64,000 bases of DNA from Actinocorallia populi (GTDB lineage: Bacteria > Actinomycetota > Actinomycetes > Streptosporangiales > Streptosporangiaceae), in the NCBI RefSeq assembly GCF_002995495.1, contig NZ_PVZV01000004.1:186001-250000 (forward strand), written 5' to 3'. This document shows, in pieces, positions 7,239 to 16,055 of this stretch. The stretch's first letter is position 1. Each line of letters starts with the position of its first letter. The notes under the pieces are model-generated. The model worked only from the letters and a program-made list of their open reading frames with translations. It made no database searches and was not told the DNA's origin. Both the position numbers and the translations under genes were made by a program.

Positions 7239-8885
7239 ATGGACTGGCAGGTTCCCGGCTACGACGAGCTCCGCGACCTGGGCGGCGGCGCCCAGGGGAG
7301 GGTGGTGCTGGCGTCGGAGCGGGGCGGGGGCGGGCTGCGGGCCGTCAAGTACCTGGCACGGGCGGCGACCACGCTGGAGCGCGAAGCGGCGGCGCTGGCC
7401 CGGGTGCACGACCCGCATGTGGCGCGGATCCACGGGTACGAGGCGGAACCCGGCGGGGACGGCGGCGCGCTGATCATGGAGATGGTCGAGGGGTACGCCC
7501 TCGACGCGGTGCTCGCCGCCCGGGTGGCGCTGGAGCCGAGGGCGGCCCTGGTGCTGTTCAAGCACGTGCTGCTGGGACTGGCCGCCGCGCACGCCGCCGG
7601 GGTGCCGCACCGCGACTGCAAACCCGCGAACGTGATCGTCCGGCCGGACGGGACCGCCGTGCTGGTCGGCTTCGGCGGAACGGCGCATCTGGAGGACGAG
7701 GACGGCGCCGGCCGGGCCGGGACCCCGGCCTACCGCGCCCCCGAGCAGTGGACGGGCGCACCCGCCAACCCCGCCACGGACCTGTACGCGGCGACCTGCG
7801 TCTTCTTCGAGTGCCTGACGGGCGCCCCGCCCTACCAGGCGTCCGCCGAGGCCGAACTCCAGCAGCTGCACCAGAACGCCTCGCCGCCGATCGAGAGGCT
7901 GCCCAAGGCGCTGCGCCCGCCGGCCCTGCGCGGCCTGGCCAAATTCCCCGCCCAGCGCCCCCTGGACGCCCTGGCGTTCGTGTCCGACCTGGAGAAGACC
8001 GCCCGCCGCGCCTACGGGCGCAAGTGGGAGAGCCGCGGCCTGGCCTCCCTCCTGGGGCTGGCCGCGGCCATGGCGGGAACGGGGGCGCACCCGGTCGTCG
8101 CGGGCGCCGCGCGGCAGCCCCGCACCGGCAGGGCCGCGCTGGTGTTCGGCGCCATCGGGCTGGCGGCGGTCGTGGCCGCGGGCGCCGCCGTCTACTCGGC
8201 CTCGGGAGAACCCGAGGGAGAGCGCTCCCCGGTCGCGGCCCCGCTGGCGCAGCGGCCGGCCTCGGCGGTGGCCGAGGTGGTGTTCGTGGAGGAGGAGCTC
8301 CCCGGCGAGCGGATCAGGGTCGCCACCGTGGCGGGGCTGCCCCCGGAACTGAACCGGAAGGTCAACACCGCGCTGCGCGCCCGGGTGGACGCCCTGCTGC
8401 GGGAGAGCCGGCCGGGCCTGTCCGGCGGCCGGATCAGGGTGAGGTCCTCGCTCGGCTTCCGGTCGGCGGGCCTGGCGTCGGTGCTCTACGCCTTCTCGGT
8501 GCGGCCCGGGCGGACGGACGGCCCGACGCGGGAGTTCACCACCCGGTTCGCCGTCACCGTCGACCTGGCGACCGGCGCGGAGATCACCCCGTCCCGGATC
8601 TTCCCCGAGTCCGCGCTGCCCGAGCTGAACCGGCGGATCATGAAGGTGGCCGAGGACCCCCGTGGCTGCTTCGACGAGGAGCCGCTGGCGCTGACCGCGG
8701 CCAACCTGGAGCACGTCCTGGAGCCGGCGTTCGTGCGCAAGGGCATGCAGGCCGCCCTCCTGCTGGCGGAGAGCGGCCCCGCGGACCGGTACTCCCCGGG
8801 CTGCCGCCGCACCGAGGAACTCGTGCCCTACCGCATGCTGCTGGACCTGATGGCCCCGGACTTCCGCGCCAAGCTGGGCCGCTGA
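7239..8885 (+). CDS. Ser/Thr kinase-like membrane protein with GFG instead of DFG
   Basis: A 548-residue protein: Hanks-type kinase domain (about 1-260), one membrane span (300-319) and an outer domain of about 225 residues resembling DUF3298/RsiV-type sensors (VDLATGAEITPSRIF). The glycine loop, Lys37, Glu48, HRD (Asp126), Asn131 and APE are present. The DFG triad that binds Mg-ATP is Gly144-Phe-Gly, so the metal-binding Asp is missing and it may be a pseudokinase or weakly active. The ATG at 7239 has GAGGG at good spacing; an ATG near 7198 is also in frame. It is divergent from the sigma factor operon, so envelope-stress sensing is a plausible joint role. Confidence 0.8.
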   Translation: MDWQVPGYDELRDLGGGAQGRVVLASERGGGGLRAVKYLARAATTLEREAAALARVHDPHVARIHGYEAEPGGDGGALIMEMVEGYALDAVLAARVALEPRAALVLFKHVLLGLAAAHAAGVPHRDCKPANVIVRPDGTAVLVGFGGTAHLEDEDGAGRAGTPAYRAPEQWTGAPANPATDLYAATCVFFECLTGAPPYQASAEAELQQLHQNASPPIERLPKALRPPALRGLAKFPAQRPLDALAFVSDLEKTARRAYGRKWESRGLASLLGLAAAMAGTGAHPVVAGAARQPRTGRAALVFGAIGLAAVVAAGAAVYSASGEPEGERSPVAAPLAQRPASAVAEVVFVEEELPGERIRVATVAGLPPELNRKVNTALRARVDALLRESRPGLSGGRIRVRSSLGFRSAGLASVLYAFSVRPGRTDGPTREFTTRFAVTVDLATGAEITPSRIFPESALPELNRRIMKVAEDPRGCFDEEPLALTAANLEHVLEPAFVRKGMQAALLLAESGPADRYSPGCRRTEELVPYRMLLDLMAPDFRAKLGR

Positions 8886-8901
8886 GCGGCCCCGGCCGTG
8901 C

Positions 8902-9525
8902 TCAGGCGCCGGTGCGCGGGAACCCGGAGATGCCCCGCCAGGCGAGCCGGGCGATGACGTTCTCCGCCGTCTCCTTGGGGATGGCCTTCTGCTGGGAGAG
9001 CCAGTAGCGGGCGCTGACCTCGGCCATGCCGACCAGGCCCATGCCCAGCAGGTAGGCCTCGTCGACGGTCGCCTTGGTGTCCTCCTGGATCACCTTGGCG
9101 ATCATCTCGGCGCACTTGTGGTTGGCGCGCTCCACCCGGGCCCGCACCTGCGCGACGTTGCGCAGGTCGGACTCGAAGACCAGCCGGTAGGCCTCGCCGT
9201 CGCCGGACACGAAGTCGTAGAAGGCCTGCATGCTGGCCTGCACCCGGAGCTTGTTGTCGTTGGTGGAGGCCAGCGCGTCGCGGACCGTGGTGACCAGGCC
9301 CTCGGCGTGCTCGTCCAGCAGGGCCAGGTAGAGCTCCAGCTTGCCCGGGAAGTGCTGGTAGAGCACGGGCTTGCTGACTCCGGCGCGCTCGGCGATCTCG
9401 TCCATCGCGGCGGCGTGGTAACCCTGTGCGACGAAGACCTCCTGCGCGGCGCCGAGCAACTGGCGCCGGCGGGCCATCCGCGGCAACCGGGTGCCTCGGG
9501 GCCGGGCGTCCGGAGTAGCGGTCAC
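8902..9525 (-). CDS. TetR family regulator (Rv3208-like)
   Basis: A 207-residue TetR-type repressor. The N-terminal helix-turn-helix reads GYHAAAMDEIAERAGVSKP followed by VLYQHFPGK; the C-terminal ligand domain follows. The N-terminal sequence PRGTRLPRMARRRQLL closely resembles M. tuberculosis Rv3208 as I recall it, which also lies near rhlE and moeZ. GTG 9525 has AGGAG seven bases upstream; ATG 9531 is the alternative. It is convergent with the kinase gene with only 16 bases between the stops. A 6-bp inverted repeat (9560-9580) upstream may be its own operator. Confidence 0.85.
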   Translation of the reverse strand: MTATPDARPRGTRLPRMARRRQLLGAAQEVFVAQGYHAAAMDEIAERAGVSKPVLYQHFPGKLELYLALLDEHAEGLVTTVRDALASTNDNKLRVQASMQAFYDFVSGDGEAYRLVFESDLRNVAQVRARVERANHKCAEMIAKVIQEDTKATVDEAYLLGMGLVGMAEVSARYWLSQQKAIPKETAENVIARLAWRGISGFPRTGA

Positions 9526-9559
9526 GACCATGCTCCTCTTGGCTACTGGAACAAACTTG

Positions 9560-9580
9560 AGCGGCTTTTGCTGTGCCGCT
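9560..9580. promoter_or_regulatory. Possible TetR operator
   Basis: AGCGGC and GCCGCT arms spaced by nine bases, about 35-55 bases before the TetR start. It could be an autoregulatory site, but the symmetry is short for such a G+C-rich genome. Confidence 0.25.
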
Positions 9581-9634
9581 GCCCAATCCCATCATCCTAC
9601 GCGCCAGTAACCTCGCTGGTCACCTAACTGAGAT

Positions 9635-9832
9635 TCAGCGGTACTCGTCCTCGTCGAGCCGGACCTCAAGACGCTGGTCGGCCGTGTCGGCCTCGTCGGC
9701 CTCCAGCGGCACGGGAGCCTCCCGATCCGGAGCCTCCTCGGCTTCGGGGGTCTGCTCCTCCTGCTGTTCCAGGACATCTTCTCGCGGAGCCTCCTGGAAA
9801 GGGGTCTCTTCGAAGTTTTTCGGATCGCCCAT
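9635..9832 (-). CDS. Small acidic protein of unknown function
   Basis: A 65-residue, strongly acidic protein (many Glu and Asp, few hydrophobic residues), probably disordered. The C-terminal half, with PLEADEADTADQRLEVRLD, resembles a short conserved segment in small actinobacterial proteins, but I cannot name a function. The ATG has GGAGG five bases upstream. It is flanked by the TetR gene and the LigD polymerase gene on the same strand, each about 90-110 bases away. Confidence 0.7.
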   Translation of the reverse strand: MGDPKNFEETPFQEAPREDVLEQQEEQTPEAEEAPDREAPVPLEADEADTADQRLEVRLDEDEYR

Positions 9833-9924
9833 GACGGCCTCCCGTGTGATGTCGATGTCGTGGTCCGTTGCTCTACTACCCCCGCCGGGCCCCTCCGCTC
9901 ACCTGTCCGGCCCGGAAGCCTCGC

Positions 9925-10779
9925 TCAGCCCAGGAGGGGGGCCAGCAGGTCGCCGTGCTCGCGCACCCGCTCCAGCACCTGGGCGGGGCCGAACCGCACG
10001 GCCCGCCCCTCCTCGACCTCCGCCCAGGTCAGCGGGGTGGAGACGGACGGCTCCTCCAGCGCGCGCAGGGAGTAGGGGGCGACGGTCGTCTTGGAGAGGG
10101 AGTTCTGCGACCAGTCGACGAAGACCTTGCCGGTGCGCAGCTTGCGCTCCATCTTGGCGGTGACCAGCCGGCCGTACTCGTCCGCCAACCGGTTGGCGGC
10201 GCTCTTGGCGTACGCGGAGGTGTCGAGGTCCGTGACGGGCACGTACAGGTGCAGCCCCTTCTTGCCGCTGCTCTTGGGGTGGGCGGTGAGCCCGTCGGCG
10301 GCCAGCAGCTCCCGCAGCAGCAGGCCCACCACGCACGCCTCGGTGAACGTCGCGGGCGCTCCCGGATCGAGGTCGAAGACCATGAGATCGGGTTTCCCGC
10401 TGCTGATCCGCCACTGCGGGACGTGCAACTCCAGCGCCGCGAGGTTCGCGCACCACACGAGCGTGGGCAGATCGTCGACCACGACGAAGTCCAGCGCCTC
10501 CTGCTGGCCGCCGGGCGTCTCGATCCGCTCGGTCCGCACCCACTCGGGCGTGCCCTTGGGCGCGTTCTTCTCGTAGAAGCGCAGCGCCCCCACCCCCTCG
10601 GGGAAGCGGATCCGGGTGAGGGGGCGGTCCCGCAGGTGCGGCAGCAGGACGGGCGCGATCCGGGTGTAGTAGTCGATCACCTCGCCCTTGGTGAACTCCG
10701 GGAACATCGGCTTGCCGAGGTTGGACAGCGTCAGCGTCCGGCCGTCCACCTGGACGTCGACGCGATCGCTCCGGGTCAT
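9925..10779 (-). CDS. ligD: LigD polymerase domain protein (NHEJ primase-polymerase)
   Basis: A 284-residue stand-alone LigD polymerase domain of the archaeo-eukaryotic primase fold, which fills gaps and adds nucleotides at double-strand break ends. The catalytic Asp pair is in VFDLDPG (Asp136, Asp138); SSGKKGLHLYVP and VFVDWSQN are the other family motifs. The start ATG overlaps the ligase-gene stop as ATGA, so the two parts of LigD are made from separate but coupled genes, as in many actinobacteria, instead of one fused protein. It lacks a phosphoesterase domain. Confidence 0.93.
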   Translation of the reverse strand: MTRSDRVDVQVDGRTLTLSNLGKPMFPEFTKGEVIDYYTRIAPVLLPHLRDRPLTRIRFPEGVGALRFYEKNAPKGTPEWVRTERIETPGGQQEALDFVVVDDLPTLVWCANLAALELHVPQWRISSGKPDLMVFDLDPGAPATFTEACVVGLLLRELLAADGLTAHPKSSGKKGLHLYVPVTDLDTSAYAKSAANRLADEYGRLVTAKMERKLRTGKVFVDWSQNSLSKTTVAPYSLRALEEPSVSTPLTWAEVEEGRAVRFGPAQVLERVREHGDLLAPLLG

Positions 10780-11744
10780 GCGGCTCCTTCGTGGAGGGAC
10801 ACTTCTTCGGGGGACTTGTCCGAGCGCAGCCCGCGCCAGGAGGGGTGGCGCACCCGGCCGTCGGCGGTCCATTCGGTGAAGGCGACCTCCCCGACGAGCA
10901 CCGGCTCGACCCAGTGGGCGTCCCTGGCGACGTCCCGGGGCGGGACCCCCTCGCACGGCCAGGAGGGGCGCTCCAGCGGCCGGAGGCGGGCCGTGAGGTC
11001 GTCCAGGGCGGCGTCGTCGAAGCCGGTGCCGACGTGCCCGGCGTAGCGCAGGCTCCCCCGGACGTGCACGCCGAGCAGCAGCGACCCGAGGGTGCCCTCC
11101 CGGCGGCCCTGCCCGGACCGCCAGCCGACGACCACGACCTCCTGGGCGCGGAAGTTCTTGATCTTCTGCCAGGCGTCCGTGCGCCTGCCGGGCTGGTAGC
11201 GCGAGTCCAGCCGCTTGGCGATCAGCCCCTCGAGCCGTTCCCGCGCGGTGTACTCCAGCAGCTCCCGCACCTGCTCGCGGTCGGAGGCCGGCAGGTAGGG
11301 CGGCACCTCGACCGGGCCCGCGGCCAGCTCCAGGTCCTCCAGCAGGGCGCGGCGCTGGACGTAGGGCAGGTCGAGCAGCGGCATGCCGTCCAGCTCCAGC
11401 AGGTCGAACACCACGTACCTGACCGGCACGGACCGCAGCAGGCGCCGGGGCGGGTCCGGGACGTGCATGCGGCGCTGCAGCCGCTCGAAGGACGGCCTGC
11501 CCCGGTCGAACGCGACGATCTCGCCGTCGAGGACGGCACGGTGCCCGGCCAGGAGGTCGGCCAGCGCGCCCAGCTCCGGGTAGGTGGAGGTGATCGGCAC
11601 GCCGCGGCGCGCGAGCACGCGCACGCCTTCGGGGCCCACCTCGGCCAGCGCGCGCACGCCGTCCCACTTGAGCTCCAGGGCCCAGTTCTCCGGATCGTCG
11701 GGCAGGCCGCCGGTGACGGCGAGCATGGGTTCGATCATGTCCAC
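10776..11744 (-). CDS. ligD: ATP-dependent DNA ligase (LigD ligase part)
   Basis: A 322-residue ATP-dependent ligase that seals breaks in non-homologous end joining. The adenylated lysine is Lys26 in ELKWDGVR; LDGEIVAFD, EGLIAKRLDS and VVVGWRSG are the further nucleotidyltransferase and OB-fold motifs. ATG 11738 is a possible start two codons in. It is divergent from ku across a 59-base spacer with a 9-bp inverted repeat and is followed by the polymerase gene with a four-base overlap, so the three genes form one NHEJ locus. Confidence 0.93.
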   Translation of the reverse strand: MDMIEPMLAVTGGLPDDPENWALELKWDGVRALAEVGPEGVRVLARRGVPITSTYPELGALADLLAGHRAVLDGEIVAFDRGRPSFERLQRRMHVPDPPRRLLRSVPVRYVVFDLLELDGMPLLDLPYVQRRALLEDLELAAGPVEVPPYLPASDREQVRELLEYTARERLEGLIAKRLDSRYQPGRRTDAWQKIKNFRAQEVVVVGWRSGQGRREGTLGSLLLGVHVRGSLRYAGHVGTGFDDAALDDLTARLRPLERPSWPCEGVPPRDVARDAHWVEPVLVGEVAFTEWTADGRVRHPSWRGLRSDKSPEEVSLHEGAA

Positions 11745-11753
11745 GGTGTTGTT

Positions 11754-11795
11754 CGTACCCCGTCGTCCGAATCGAACCCACCCGTCCGGGGTACG
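11754..11795. promoter_or_regulatory. 9-bp inverted repeat in the ligD-ku divergent promoter
   Basis: CGTACCCCG (11754-11762) and its exact complement CGGGGTACG (11787-11795), 24 bases apart, span most of the 59-base spacer. A site placed between the two promoters could control both directions together. No LexA-type GAAC(N4)GTTC box is present. Confidence 0.5.
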
Positions 11796-11803
11796 GGGCC
11801 GGT

Positions 11804-12643
11804 ATGCGCAGCATCTGGAAAGGCGCGATCTCGTTCGGCCTGGTCACCATCCCGGTGAAGCTGTACTCGGCCACCGAGCAGCGCGACGTGGCCTTCCACC
11901 AGGTCCACCGCGAGGACGGCGGGCGGATCAGGTACCGGCGCGTCTGCCAGGTCTGCGGCCAGGAGGTGCCGTTCGCCGACGTCGCCAAGGGCTACGAGCT
12001 GCCCACCGGCGAGATGGTCGTGCTGACCGACGAGGACCTGGCCGACCTGCCGCTCACCACGTCCCACCGGATCGAGGTGCTGCAGTTCACCCCGATGGAG
12101 CAGGTCGACCCCGTGCACTTCAGCAAGACCTACTACCTGGAACCCGACCGGATGGGGATCAAGCCCTACGTCCTGCTGCGGGAGGCGCTGGCCGGGTCCG
12201 GCCAGGTGGCGGTGGTGAAGGTCGCGCTGCGCTCCCGGGAGGCGCTGGCCACGCTGCGGGTCCGGGAGGGCGTCTTCGTGCTGGAGACCATGCTCTGGCC
12301 GGACGAGATCCGCGCCCCCGACTTCCCCTTCCTCACCGAGAAGATCGACGTCCGGCCGCAGGAGCTGGCCATGGCGACCTCGCTGATCGAGAGCATGCAG
12401 GCCGACTTCGATCCCGACGAGTACAAGGACGTCTACCGCGAGGCGCTCCTGGACGTCATCGAGGCCAAGGCCGAGGGGCGCGAGGTCGTCCAGCCCGCCG
12501 CGGCCGAGCAGCCCGCCGCCACCGACCTGCTGGCCGCGCTGCGCGCCAGCGTCGAGGCCGCCAAGAAGAGCCGCGAGGAGGCCGCCCGGCCCGCGGAGAA
12601 GAAGGCGGGGGGCGAGAAGCCCACCCGCCGCCGGTCCGCCTAG
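11804..12643 (+). CDS. ku: Non-homologous end-joining protein Ku
   Basis: A 279-residue bacterial Ku that binds DNA ends as a homodimer and recruits LigD. It begins with the family signature MRSIWKGAISFGLVTIPVKL, has the CQVCGQEV segment near residue 46, and contains the Ku core to about residue 240. The last 35 residues are rich in Lys, Arg and Glu, a minimal C-terminal extension thought to contact LigD or DNA. It is convergent with a TetR gene, overlapping its end by four bases. Confidence 0.95.
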   Translation: MRSIWKGAISFGLVTIPVKLYSATEQRDVAFHQVHREDGGRIRYRRVCQVCGQEVPFADVAKGYELPTGEMVVLTDEDLADLPLTTSHRIEVLQFTPMEQVDPVHFSKTYYLEPDRMGIKPYVLLREALAGSGQVAVVKVALRSREALATLRVREGVFVLETMLWPDEIRAPDFPFLTEKIDVRPQELAMATSLIESMQADFDPDEYKDVYREALLDVIEAKAEGREVVQPAAAEQPAATDLLAALRASVEAAKKSREEAARPAEKKAGGEKPTRRRSA

Positions 12644-13335
12644 AACCCGAGCCGGGCGAGGATGTCGTCGAGGGTCAGGGCGAAGAGCGGTTCGGGATCG
12701 GTCAGGGCGAACTGCACGTGGCCGAAGACCTCCAGGCTGACGGCGCCCTGCAGCAGGACCCAGCACTGCAGGTAGACCAGGATGCCGCCCAGGGGCAGGG
12801 TGATGCCCATGTGGTCGCGGTACTCGGTGAGCTGGGCGCGCAGGCCGGGGTCGATCCCCTCGTCGGGCGTGACGGGGAAGGGCTTCCGGGCCCACAGCTC
12901 GTAGAACAGCTCCATGAAGAACATGCCGAACCGGTTGCCGCACTCGTCGGCGTGGTCGTGCCCGCCGGGCCGGTCGGGCTGGGGGATGGGGGTCCCGAAG
13001 ATCAGGCCGTACTCGCGCGGATGCTCCAGGGACCAGTGCCGGAACCGGTGCCCCACCGCGCGGAGCCTGGTCTCGATGTCCTGGTCGGCGACCTCCGCGA
13101 GCCGGGCGGCCAGGGAGTCGGTGACCTCGTTGTAGAGGTCTCCGGCCAGGTGCCTGATCAGGTCGCCGCGGCTGGGGAAGTAGCGGTAGAGCGCGGGCGC
13201 CGTCATGCCCATCTCCCGGGCGATCGCCCGCAGGGTGACCGCCTCGGGGCCCTCCTGGACCAGCAGCCTCCGGGCGGTCTGGCTGATCTCCGCGATGGTC
13301 GCGGCCCGCAGCCGTTCCCGCCTTGCCCCGCTCAC
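12640..13335 (-). CDS. TetR family regulator with WHG-type C-terminal domain
   Basis: A 231-residue repressor. The N-terminal helix-turn-helix contains VTLRAIAREMGMTAPALYRY; the C-terminal part, with RHWSLEHPREYGLIFGTP, is typical of the WHG/TetR_C_33 group. The GTG start has AAGGAG five bases upstream. It is divergent from the MMPL transporter gene with palindromes in the spacer, so control of that transporter and of itself is the likely role. Confidence 0.85.
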   Translation of the reverse strand: MSGARRERLRAATIAEISQTARRLLVQEGPEAVTLRAIAREMGMTAPALYRYFPSRGDLIRHLAGDLYNEVTDSLAARLAEVADQDIETRLRAVGHRFRHWSLEHPREYGLIFGTPIPQPDRPGGHDHADECGNRFGMFFMELFYELWARKPFPVTPDEGIDPGLRAQLTEYRDHMGITLPLGGILVYLQCWVLLQGAVSLEVFGHVQFALTDPEPLFALTLDDILARLGF

Positions 13336-13391
13336 TCGTGCTCCTTCTGATGTGACCTAACTCGCACTTGACGGTACCGCCCCGCCGCGAG

Positions 13392-13405
13392 ACGGTTAAC
13401 ACCGT
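13392..13405. promoter_or_regulatory. Palindromic operator candidate between TetR and MMPL genes
   Basis: ACGGT-TAAC-ACCGT is a perfect 5-bp-arm inverted repeat, followed within 10 bases by a second weaker symmetric stretch ending in AAACGGC. The region is A+T-rich compared with the genes and lies midway between the divergent starts. Confidence 0.45.
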
Positions 13406-13456
13406 ACGCCATGTAAACGGCATTAACTAAAGTAACCCTCAATCACTAAGGGGTCG

Positions 13457-15580
13457 ATGATGTTCGAGACCTGGGGGCGGTTCGTCCACCGGCGGCGCAA
13501 ACCCCTCCTCTGGCTCTCCCTGGTCGCCGTCGTGTTCTTCGGGGTCTGGGGGACGGGGGTGTTCGGCGCGCTCACCACGGCGGGCGGCTTCGACACCCCC
13601 GGCAGCGGCAGCCACCAGGCGGCCCAGCGGATCGAGGACGGCTTCGGCCGCTCCGAACCCGACGTCGTCGTCCTGTACTCCGGGAACGCCGACGACCCGG
13701 CCGTCGAGAAGGCGGTCACCACGTCCCTGGCGGCACTGCCGAAGGACGTGGTCGCCGGCTCCGCCACCTACTGGTCCACCGGCTCGCCGCAGTTCGTGAA
13801 CCAGGACCGCACCGCGACCTACGCGGTCCTCAACCTGGCGGGGGAGACCCCGCAGGACCGCACCGACGCCTTCGCCGAGATCGAGCCGCGGCTGCGCGAC
13901 GCGGGCGGCCTGCAGGTGCGGCTCGGCGGCACGCTCGTCACCGAGGACGCCATCAACTCCCGGGTCTCCTCCGACATCGCCTTCGCCGAGACCATCTCCC
14001 TGCCGGTCCTGCTGGTCCTGCTGGTGATCGTCTTCGGCGGGCTGGTCGCGGCGTCGCTGCCGCTGGTCATCGGTGGTGTGGCGATCCTCGGCTCCTTCAC
14101 CGCCCTGCACGCGCTGTCGTACTTCACCGAGATCTCCACGTTCTCCATCAGCATCACCACCTTCCTCGGCATGGGACTGGCCATCGACTACGGGCTTTTC
14201 GTGGTGTGGCGGTTCCGGGAGGAGCTGGAGCGCGCCGAGGGGAACGTCGAGACGGCGGTCGTCCGCACGATGGGCACCGCAGGCCGCACCGTCGTGGTGT
14301 CCGGCGTGACCGTCGCGGTCTCCCTGGCCGGGCTGCTGCTGTTCGAACAGAACTTCCTGCGGTCCATGGGCATGGGCGGTGTCGCCACCGTGCTGGTGGC
14401 GATGCTCGCGGCCGTGGTGGTGCTGCCCGCGCTGCTGGCCGTCCTGGGGCCGAAGGTGCGTTCGCGCCGGGCCAGGAGGACGGGCAAGGACGGCGGAGGC
14501 GACCGCTGGCGGCGCGTCGCCCAGGCCGTCATGCGCCGACCGGTCGCGGTGAGCCTCTCGGTCGTGGCGCTGCTGCTGGTGCTCGGCGCGCCGTTCCTGC
14601 GCATCACCTGGGGCGGCGTCGACACCCGGGTGCTGCCGGAAGGCACCGAGAGCCGCGTCGTCGCCGAGACCCTCGCCGCGGAGTTCCCGCGCGGCGCCGT
14701 CGACCCCATCGAGATCACCGTCGAGGGCGCCCCCGCCGAGCGCTACCTCGCCGAGCTCCTCGAGGTCGAGGGCGTGACGGGCGGGACGATCGCCGGCACG
14801 TCCGGGGACCTCACCCGCATCCGGCTCACCTACGACGGCGACCCCTACTCCGCCGAGGTGCGGGAGCTGGTGCGCGAGGTGCGGGCCGTGCCCGCGCCCG
14901 GCGAGACCCACGTCGGCGGCACCACCGCCGTCCTGGAGGACCAGCTCGACAGCCTCGGCGACAACCTGGTGCCGCTCCTGCTGTTCATCGGCATCGCCAC
15001 GTTCGTCCTGCTCTTCCTGGCGTTCGGCTCGGTCGTGCTGCCGCTCAAGGCGATCCTGATGAACGTGCTGTCACTGGCCGCGACGTTCGGGGCGATCGTC
15101 TGGATCTTCCAGGACGGCCACCTGTCGGGCCTGCTGGACTTCACCGTCACCGGTGACATCGCCCCCGCCATGCCGATCCTCATGTTCGCCATGCTGTTCG
15201 GCATCTCCATGGACTACGAGGTCTTCCTGCTCTCCCGCGTCCGCGAGCAGTACGACCTGACCGGCGACAACACCGCCGCGGTCGCGGCCGGACTGCAGCG
15301 CACCGGCTCGATCATCACCAGCGCCGCGCTGCTGTTCGTCGTCGTGGTCGGCGCGTTCGCCACCTCCGGGATCACCTTCATGAAGCTCACGGGCGTCGGC
15401 ATGTTCATCGCCGTCGTGGTGGACGCCACGATCATCCGGGTGCTGCTCGTGCCCGCCACGATGCGGCTGCTGGGCGAGGCCAACTGGTGGGCGCCCGGCC
15501 CGCTCAAGCGCCTGTACGCCCGTTACGGGATCCGCGAGGAGGACGAGCCCGCCCCGGCCCGCGAGACGGCCGGGGTCTAG
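13457..15580 (+). CDS. MMPL family RND-type transporter
   Basis: A 707-residue inner-membrane exporter of the MMPL family, related to mycobacterial lipid exporters. There are two copies of the RND half: one span near the start, an outer loop, five spans up to residue about 330, then a repeat of the pattern. TFLGMGLAIDYGLFVVWRFR and MLFGISMDYEVFLLSRVREQ are the conserved Asp-Tyr proton-relay segments of the two halves. It is a single gene with a TetR-type regulator beside it, typical of an inducible drug or lipid efflux unit. The substrate is unknown. ATG 13460 is an equal alternative start. Confidence 0.92.
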   Translation: MMFETWGRFVHRRRKPLLWLSLVAVVFFGVWGTGVFGALTTAGGFDTPGSGSHQAAQRIEDGFGRSEPDVVVLYSGNADDPAVEKAVTTSLAALPKDVVAGSATYWSTGSPQFVNQDRTATYAVLNLAGETPQDRTDAFAEIEPRLRDAGGLQVRLGGTLVTEDAINSRVSSDIAFAETISLPVLLVLLVIVFGGLVAASLPLVIGGVAILGSFTALHALSYFTEISTFSISITTFLGMGLAIDYGLFVVWRFREELERAEGNVETAVVRTMGTAGRTVVVSGVTVAVSLAGLLLFEQNFLRSMGMGGVATVLVAMLAAVVVLPALLAVLGPKVRSRRARRTGKDGGGDRWRRVAQAVMRRPVAVSLSVVALLLVLGAPFLRITWGGVDTRVLPEGTESRVVAETLAAEFPRGAVDPIEITVEGAPAERYLAELLEVEGVTGGTIAGTSGDLTRIRLTYDGDPYSAEVRELVREVRAVPAPGETHVGGTTAVLEDQLDSLGDNLVPLLLFIGIATFVLLFLAFGSVVLPLKAILMNVLSLAATFGAIVWIFQDGHLSGLLDFTVTGDIAPAMPILMFAMLFGISMDYEVFLLSRVREQYDLTGDNTAAVAAGLQRTGSIITSAALLFVVVVGAFATSGITFMKLTGVGMFIAVVVDATIIRVLLVPATMRLLGEANWWAPGPLKRLYARYGIREEDEPAPARETAGV

Positions 15581-15737
15581 GGGCGGCGGCCGCGCAAGGC
15601 GTCCTCGTCCGCGGGGCGCTCGGCGGTGGTGGTCCTGTGGCCCGCTGCCGGGCCCCGGCCGGACATCACCGCCACGCGCAGGTCCCGGGAGCGGCGCCCC
15701 GGACGCGGTGCCGCCCCCGGGACCGCGCGGCCGCCCT

Positions 15738-16055
15738 TCACCGCTCGTCTCCCGGCAGGAGGCCCTCCCAGCGGGCCCGCCGCAGGTCGACGCGGTCCTC
15801 GCCGCGCAGCGGCGTCCCCTCCCGCGCGTAGGCGGCCCGTGCCCGCGCCTCGTGGCCGGGGAGCATCCGCCCGTCCGCCCGGATCACCCGCCACCACGGC
15901 ACCCCGCCGCCCTGGACCGCCATGACCCGCCCGACCTGCCGGGGGCCGCCGGCTCCCAGGTACTCGGCCACGTCCCCGTATGTCATGACCCGTCCCGCGG
16001 GAATGCGCTCCACCAGGCTCAACACCAGCTCAACGTAGTCCTCGTCGCCTTTCAC
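15738..16055 (-). CDS. Alkyltransferase-like protein (MGMT family, no catalytic Cys)
   Basis: A 105-residue DNA-binding protein of the MGMT C-terminal domain family. The PCHRV active-site motif is PWWRV (residues 53-57), so the alkyl-accepting Cys is Trp and the next His is Trp as well. Alkyltransferase-like proteins bind O6-alkylguanine and hand the lesion to nucleotide excision repair. GRVMTYGDVAEYLG and the Arg-finger region GPRQVGRVM are as expected. GTG 16055 gives the usual length; a frame running to 16118 adds a non-homologous arginine-rich extension. M. tuberculosis Rv3204 is a similar protein in a similar place. Confidence 0.85.
   Translation of the reverse strand: MKGDEDYVELVLSLVERIPAGRVMTYGDVAEYLGAGGPRQVGRVMAVQGGGVPWWRVIRADGRMLPGHEARARAAYAREGTPLRGEDRVDLRRARWEGLLPGDER

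Noticed and set aside
11745-11803. LexA/SOS box controlling ku and ligD
   Set aside because: One GAAC is present, but no GAAC(N4)GTTC arrangement.
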